This document shows, piece by piece, positions 14,100 to 15,855 of a stretch of DNA of 15,855 bases (its first letter is position 1; each line of letters starts with the position of its first letter). This DNA comes from CAYNST01 sp964399955 (GTDB lineage Bacteria; Pseudomonadota; Gammaproteobacteria; Pseudomonadales; Cellvibrionaceae). The notes under the pieces are model-generated. The model worked only from the letters and a program-made list of their open reading frames with translations. It did no database searches and had not been told where the DNA came from. Made by a program: the position numbers and the translations under genes. The stretch covers positions 1 to 15,855 of the forward strand of contig CAYNST010000079.1 of NCBI GenBank assembly GCA_964399955.1. The letters are read 5' to 3'.

Positions 14100-15833
14100 T
14101 TATCTCCTGTCATCCGCGCCTCGCCGTGAGGCCATCACCAAACGGTTTTCCCCCAGTTCCAGTTCTGCCTGCTGGTCTTCTTCGATGGCTAGGCGCAGCT
14201 CTTCTTCCTGGGCGTCCAGTTTTTCTCTGAGTGCAGAAAATTGGAAATCCGCCAAGCGGCGCCTGCGCTCCAACTCGCGCTTCTTGCGTGCTGTTTCCTG
14301 TTGCCGCTTCACCTGGGCCGCATTTTCCCGGCCTTCCTGTTGCGCTCTTGCAGCGCCGGTAAGAACACCTTCCGGGCCAATATAAACATCCACCAATTCT
14401 ATCCCGTGATTGGTGATGACAAATTCCCGCATCTGATTGGAGTGAGCCGTGCCGCGGGATTTTAGAACGTAAATCACCCGATTCCGTTCCCCGCTGGCCT
14501 CGACTGTCCTAACTAGAAGCCAGGTATCAATTATGGAAGAAATAGCAATTTCGCTGGTCTGAGGGCGCACTGCATCGCGCGTCAGACTGGTCATGACTGC
14601 CGTAACCCCCCGACTTTTCAGATAGTCCACCAACCTCACGGCCATCATCTGCGCATCGTCGGATTCGCCGCCCGCCAACAAACTGCTGATGGGGTCTATC
14701 ACTACGGCATGCGGGTCAAACTCCCGCACCAGTTTATGCATGATGGCAAGGTGGGTTTCCAAGCCACGCATGGTGGGACGCGCAGTGGCAAAACGCAGCA
14801 GCCCGGAGGCCTCGTGGCGGGCCAGGTCCAGTCCGATAGACGCCATGTTGCGTTTGATCTGTTCTGGAGACTCCTCAAAGGCAAAGATGATGCAGCGCTC
14901 ACCGCGTCTGCAGGTGGCATCGGCAAAATACGCAGCGATGCTGCTCTTACCCGCCCCGGCAGTACCGGATATCAACGCTGTACTTCCCCGGTGATACCCC
15001 ACTCCACCAAGCATGCCGTCCAGGCGAGGTATGCCCGTGCTGATCCGCTCGGTGCTGACGGGATGATCAAGACCGGCTGAGGTGATCGGTAAAACGGCGA
15101 TGCCGTCTTCATCAATCAGAAACGGGTACTCATTGGTGCCGTGCGTAGATCCGCGATATTTCACCACGCGCAGTCGGCGGGTGGACGCCTCATCGGTTAT
15201 TTTATGATCCAGCAGGATAACGCAGTCGGAAACGTATTCTTCCAGGCCGTGGCGGGTCAGCCCGCCGTCACCGCGTTCTCCAGTAACCACCGCTGTGACA
15301 CCCAATCCCCTCAGCCAGCGAAACAGCCGCCGCAGCTCTGATCGCAGTAGACTGGTGTCCGTTAATCCGCCAAACAACGATTCCAGCGTATCAATTACCA
15401 GACGTTTTGCACCTACCGCATTGACGGCGGATTCGATGCGCAGGAACAAGCCTTCAAGGTCGTAGGGCCCGGCCTCATCCATATTGCCGTGGTCAACGTT
15501 GATGTAATCCATGGCCAGTTTTCCGGCGTCTTGCAATTCCTGCAGGCCAAAACCCAGCGACGCGACATTTTCAACCAGGTCTTCTTCGGTTTCTTCAAAG
15601 GCGATGAATACTCCCGGCTCAGCGTGCTGCAAAATACCGCGTACCAGGAACTGCATGCCAAACAGTGTTTTGCCTGCGCCGGCGGCACCGCAGATCAGCG
15701 TGGTACGCCCGCAGGGCAACCCACCTAAGGTAATATCATCGAAACCTGCGATGCCCGAGGGCGTTTTTTTCAACACAGACCTTGGACCGCTACGGCTGGC
15801 GGGAGAAGTCGATTTGTTTTCTTGATCAGGCAT
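14100..15833 (-). CDS. kaiC: Circadian clock ATPase/kinase KaiC, coiled-coil type
   Basis: A 577-residue double-domain RecA-like ATPase. CI has Walker A GAAGAGKT (49-56), catalytic Glu80/Glu81 (AFEETEE) and Walker B RLVIDTLESL with Asp148. CII has Walker A GTAGAGKS (290-297), Glu320/Glu321 (AFEESPE) and Asp380. The autophosphorylation site aligned with Ser431/Thr432 of Synechococcus is Ser432/Ser433 (AISSIIDT). After residue 485 (IGPEGVLTGAAR) comes a charged coiled coil to about 560, making the protein about 58 residues longer than the 519-residue cyanobacterial KaiC. The KaiA-independent KaiC of Rhodobacter sphaeroides has such a tail, which pairs two hexamers. The ATG follows an in-frame stop two codons upstream and has no clear SD; no other Met occurs before residue 60. 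It is the first gene of a kaiC-kaiB-kinase operon; its promoter lies beyond the window edge. Confidence 0.96.
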   Translation of the reverse strand: MPDQENKSTSPASRSGPRSVLKKTPSGIAGFDDITLGGLPCGRTTLICGAAGAGKTLFGMQFLVRGILQHAEPGVFIAFEETEEDLVENVASLGFGLQELQDAGKLAMDYINVDHGNMDEAGPYDLEGLFLRIESAVNAVGAKRLVIDTLESLFGGLTDTSLLRSELRRLFRWLRGLGVTAVVTGERGDGGLTRHGLEEYVSDCVILLDHKITDEASTRRLRVVKYRGSTHGTNEYPFLIDEDGIAVLPITSAGLDHPVSTERISTGIPRLDGMLGGVGYHRGSTALISGTAGAGKSSIAAYFADATCRRGERCIIFAFEESPEQIKRNMASIGLDLARHEASGLLRFATARPTMRGLETHLAIMHKLVREFDPHAVVIDPISSLLAGGESDDAQMMAVRLVDYLKSRGVTAVMTSLTRDAVRPQTSEIAISSIIDTWLLVRTVEASGERNRVIYVLKSRGTAHSNQMREFVITNHGIELVDVYIGPEGVLTGAARAQQEGRENAAQVKRQQETARKKRELERRRRLADFQFSALREKLDAQEEELRLAIEEDQQAELELGENRLVMASRRGADDRR

Positions 15834-15855
15834 AAGTCAATAGAGTGATAGTTTG
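15834..15855. other. Right edge, kaiC leader
   Basis: Only 22 bases lie upstream of kaiC. They contain an in-frame stop 4-6 bases before the ATG, which fixes the start, but no purine-rich ribosome binding site and no complete promoter. Confidence 0.5.

Overview
The window looks like chromosomal DNA of a moderately GC-rich gammaproteobacterium of the Pseudomonas/Marinobacter/Halomonas kind. This is an inference from the mix of families (NnrS, WrbA, CsbD, a TnpS/TnpT-like recombination pair, a proteobacterial-type KaiBC, large PAS hybrid kinases); no rRNA, tRNA or other taxonomic marker is present. I found no CRISPR array and no transposase.

Layout. (1) 1-2800, stress and redox genes: an NnrS-family membrane protein on the + strand, then an NADPH-dependent FMN reductase and a WrbA quinone reductase on the - strand. 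(2) 2995-5265, a divergent pair: a tyrosine recombinase (-) and a KfrA_N-type coiled-coil DNA-binding protein (+). The roughly 180 bases between them hold a 34-bp imperfect palindrome and further nested inverted repeats. This matches the TnpS-rst-TnpT cointegrate-resolution module of Tn4651-type Tn3-family transposons, here without a transposase. (3) 5508-7465, three paralogous stand-alone CheY-like receivers (one +, two -), with a CsbD-family stress protein among them. (4) 8089-11712, a 1207-residue hybrid sensor kinase with a degenerate N-terminal receiver, four PAS domains, GAF, HisKA, HATPase and a C-terminal receiver. (5) 12033-15833, an apparent - strand operon kaiC - kaiB - hybrid histidine kinase.

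How the genes may work together. The most interesting system is the clock-like block. KaiC has two intact ATPase/kinase domains and a long C-terminal coiled-coil tail, as described for the KaiA-independent KaiBC timer of Rhodobacter sphaeroides. KaiB follows 39 bases later, and a PAS-HisKA-HATPase-REC kinase 48 bases after kaiB. No kaiA, SasA-like or RpaA-like gene is seen. The second kinase and the three output-less receivers next door make a plausible phosphorelay for reading out the KaiC state, but that wiring is inferred only from proximity. CsbD, WrbA, FMN reductase and NnrS suggest a link to stress or redox adaptation, again only by context.
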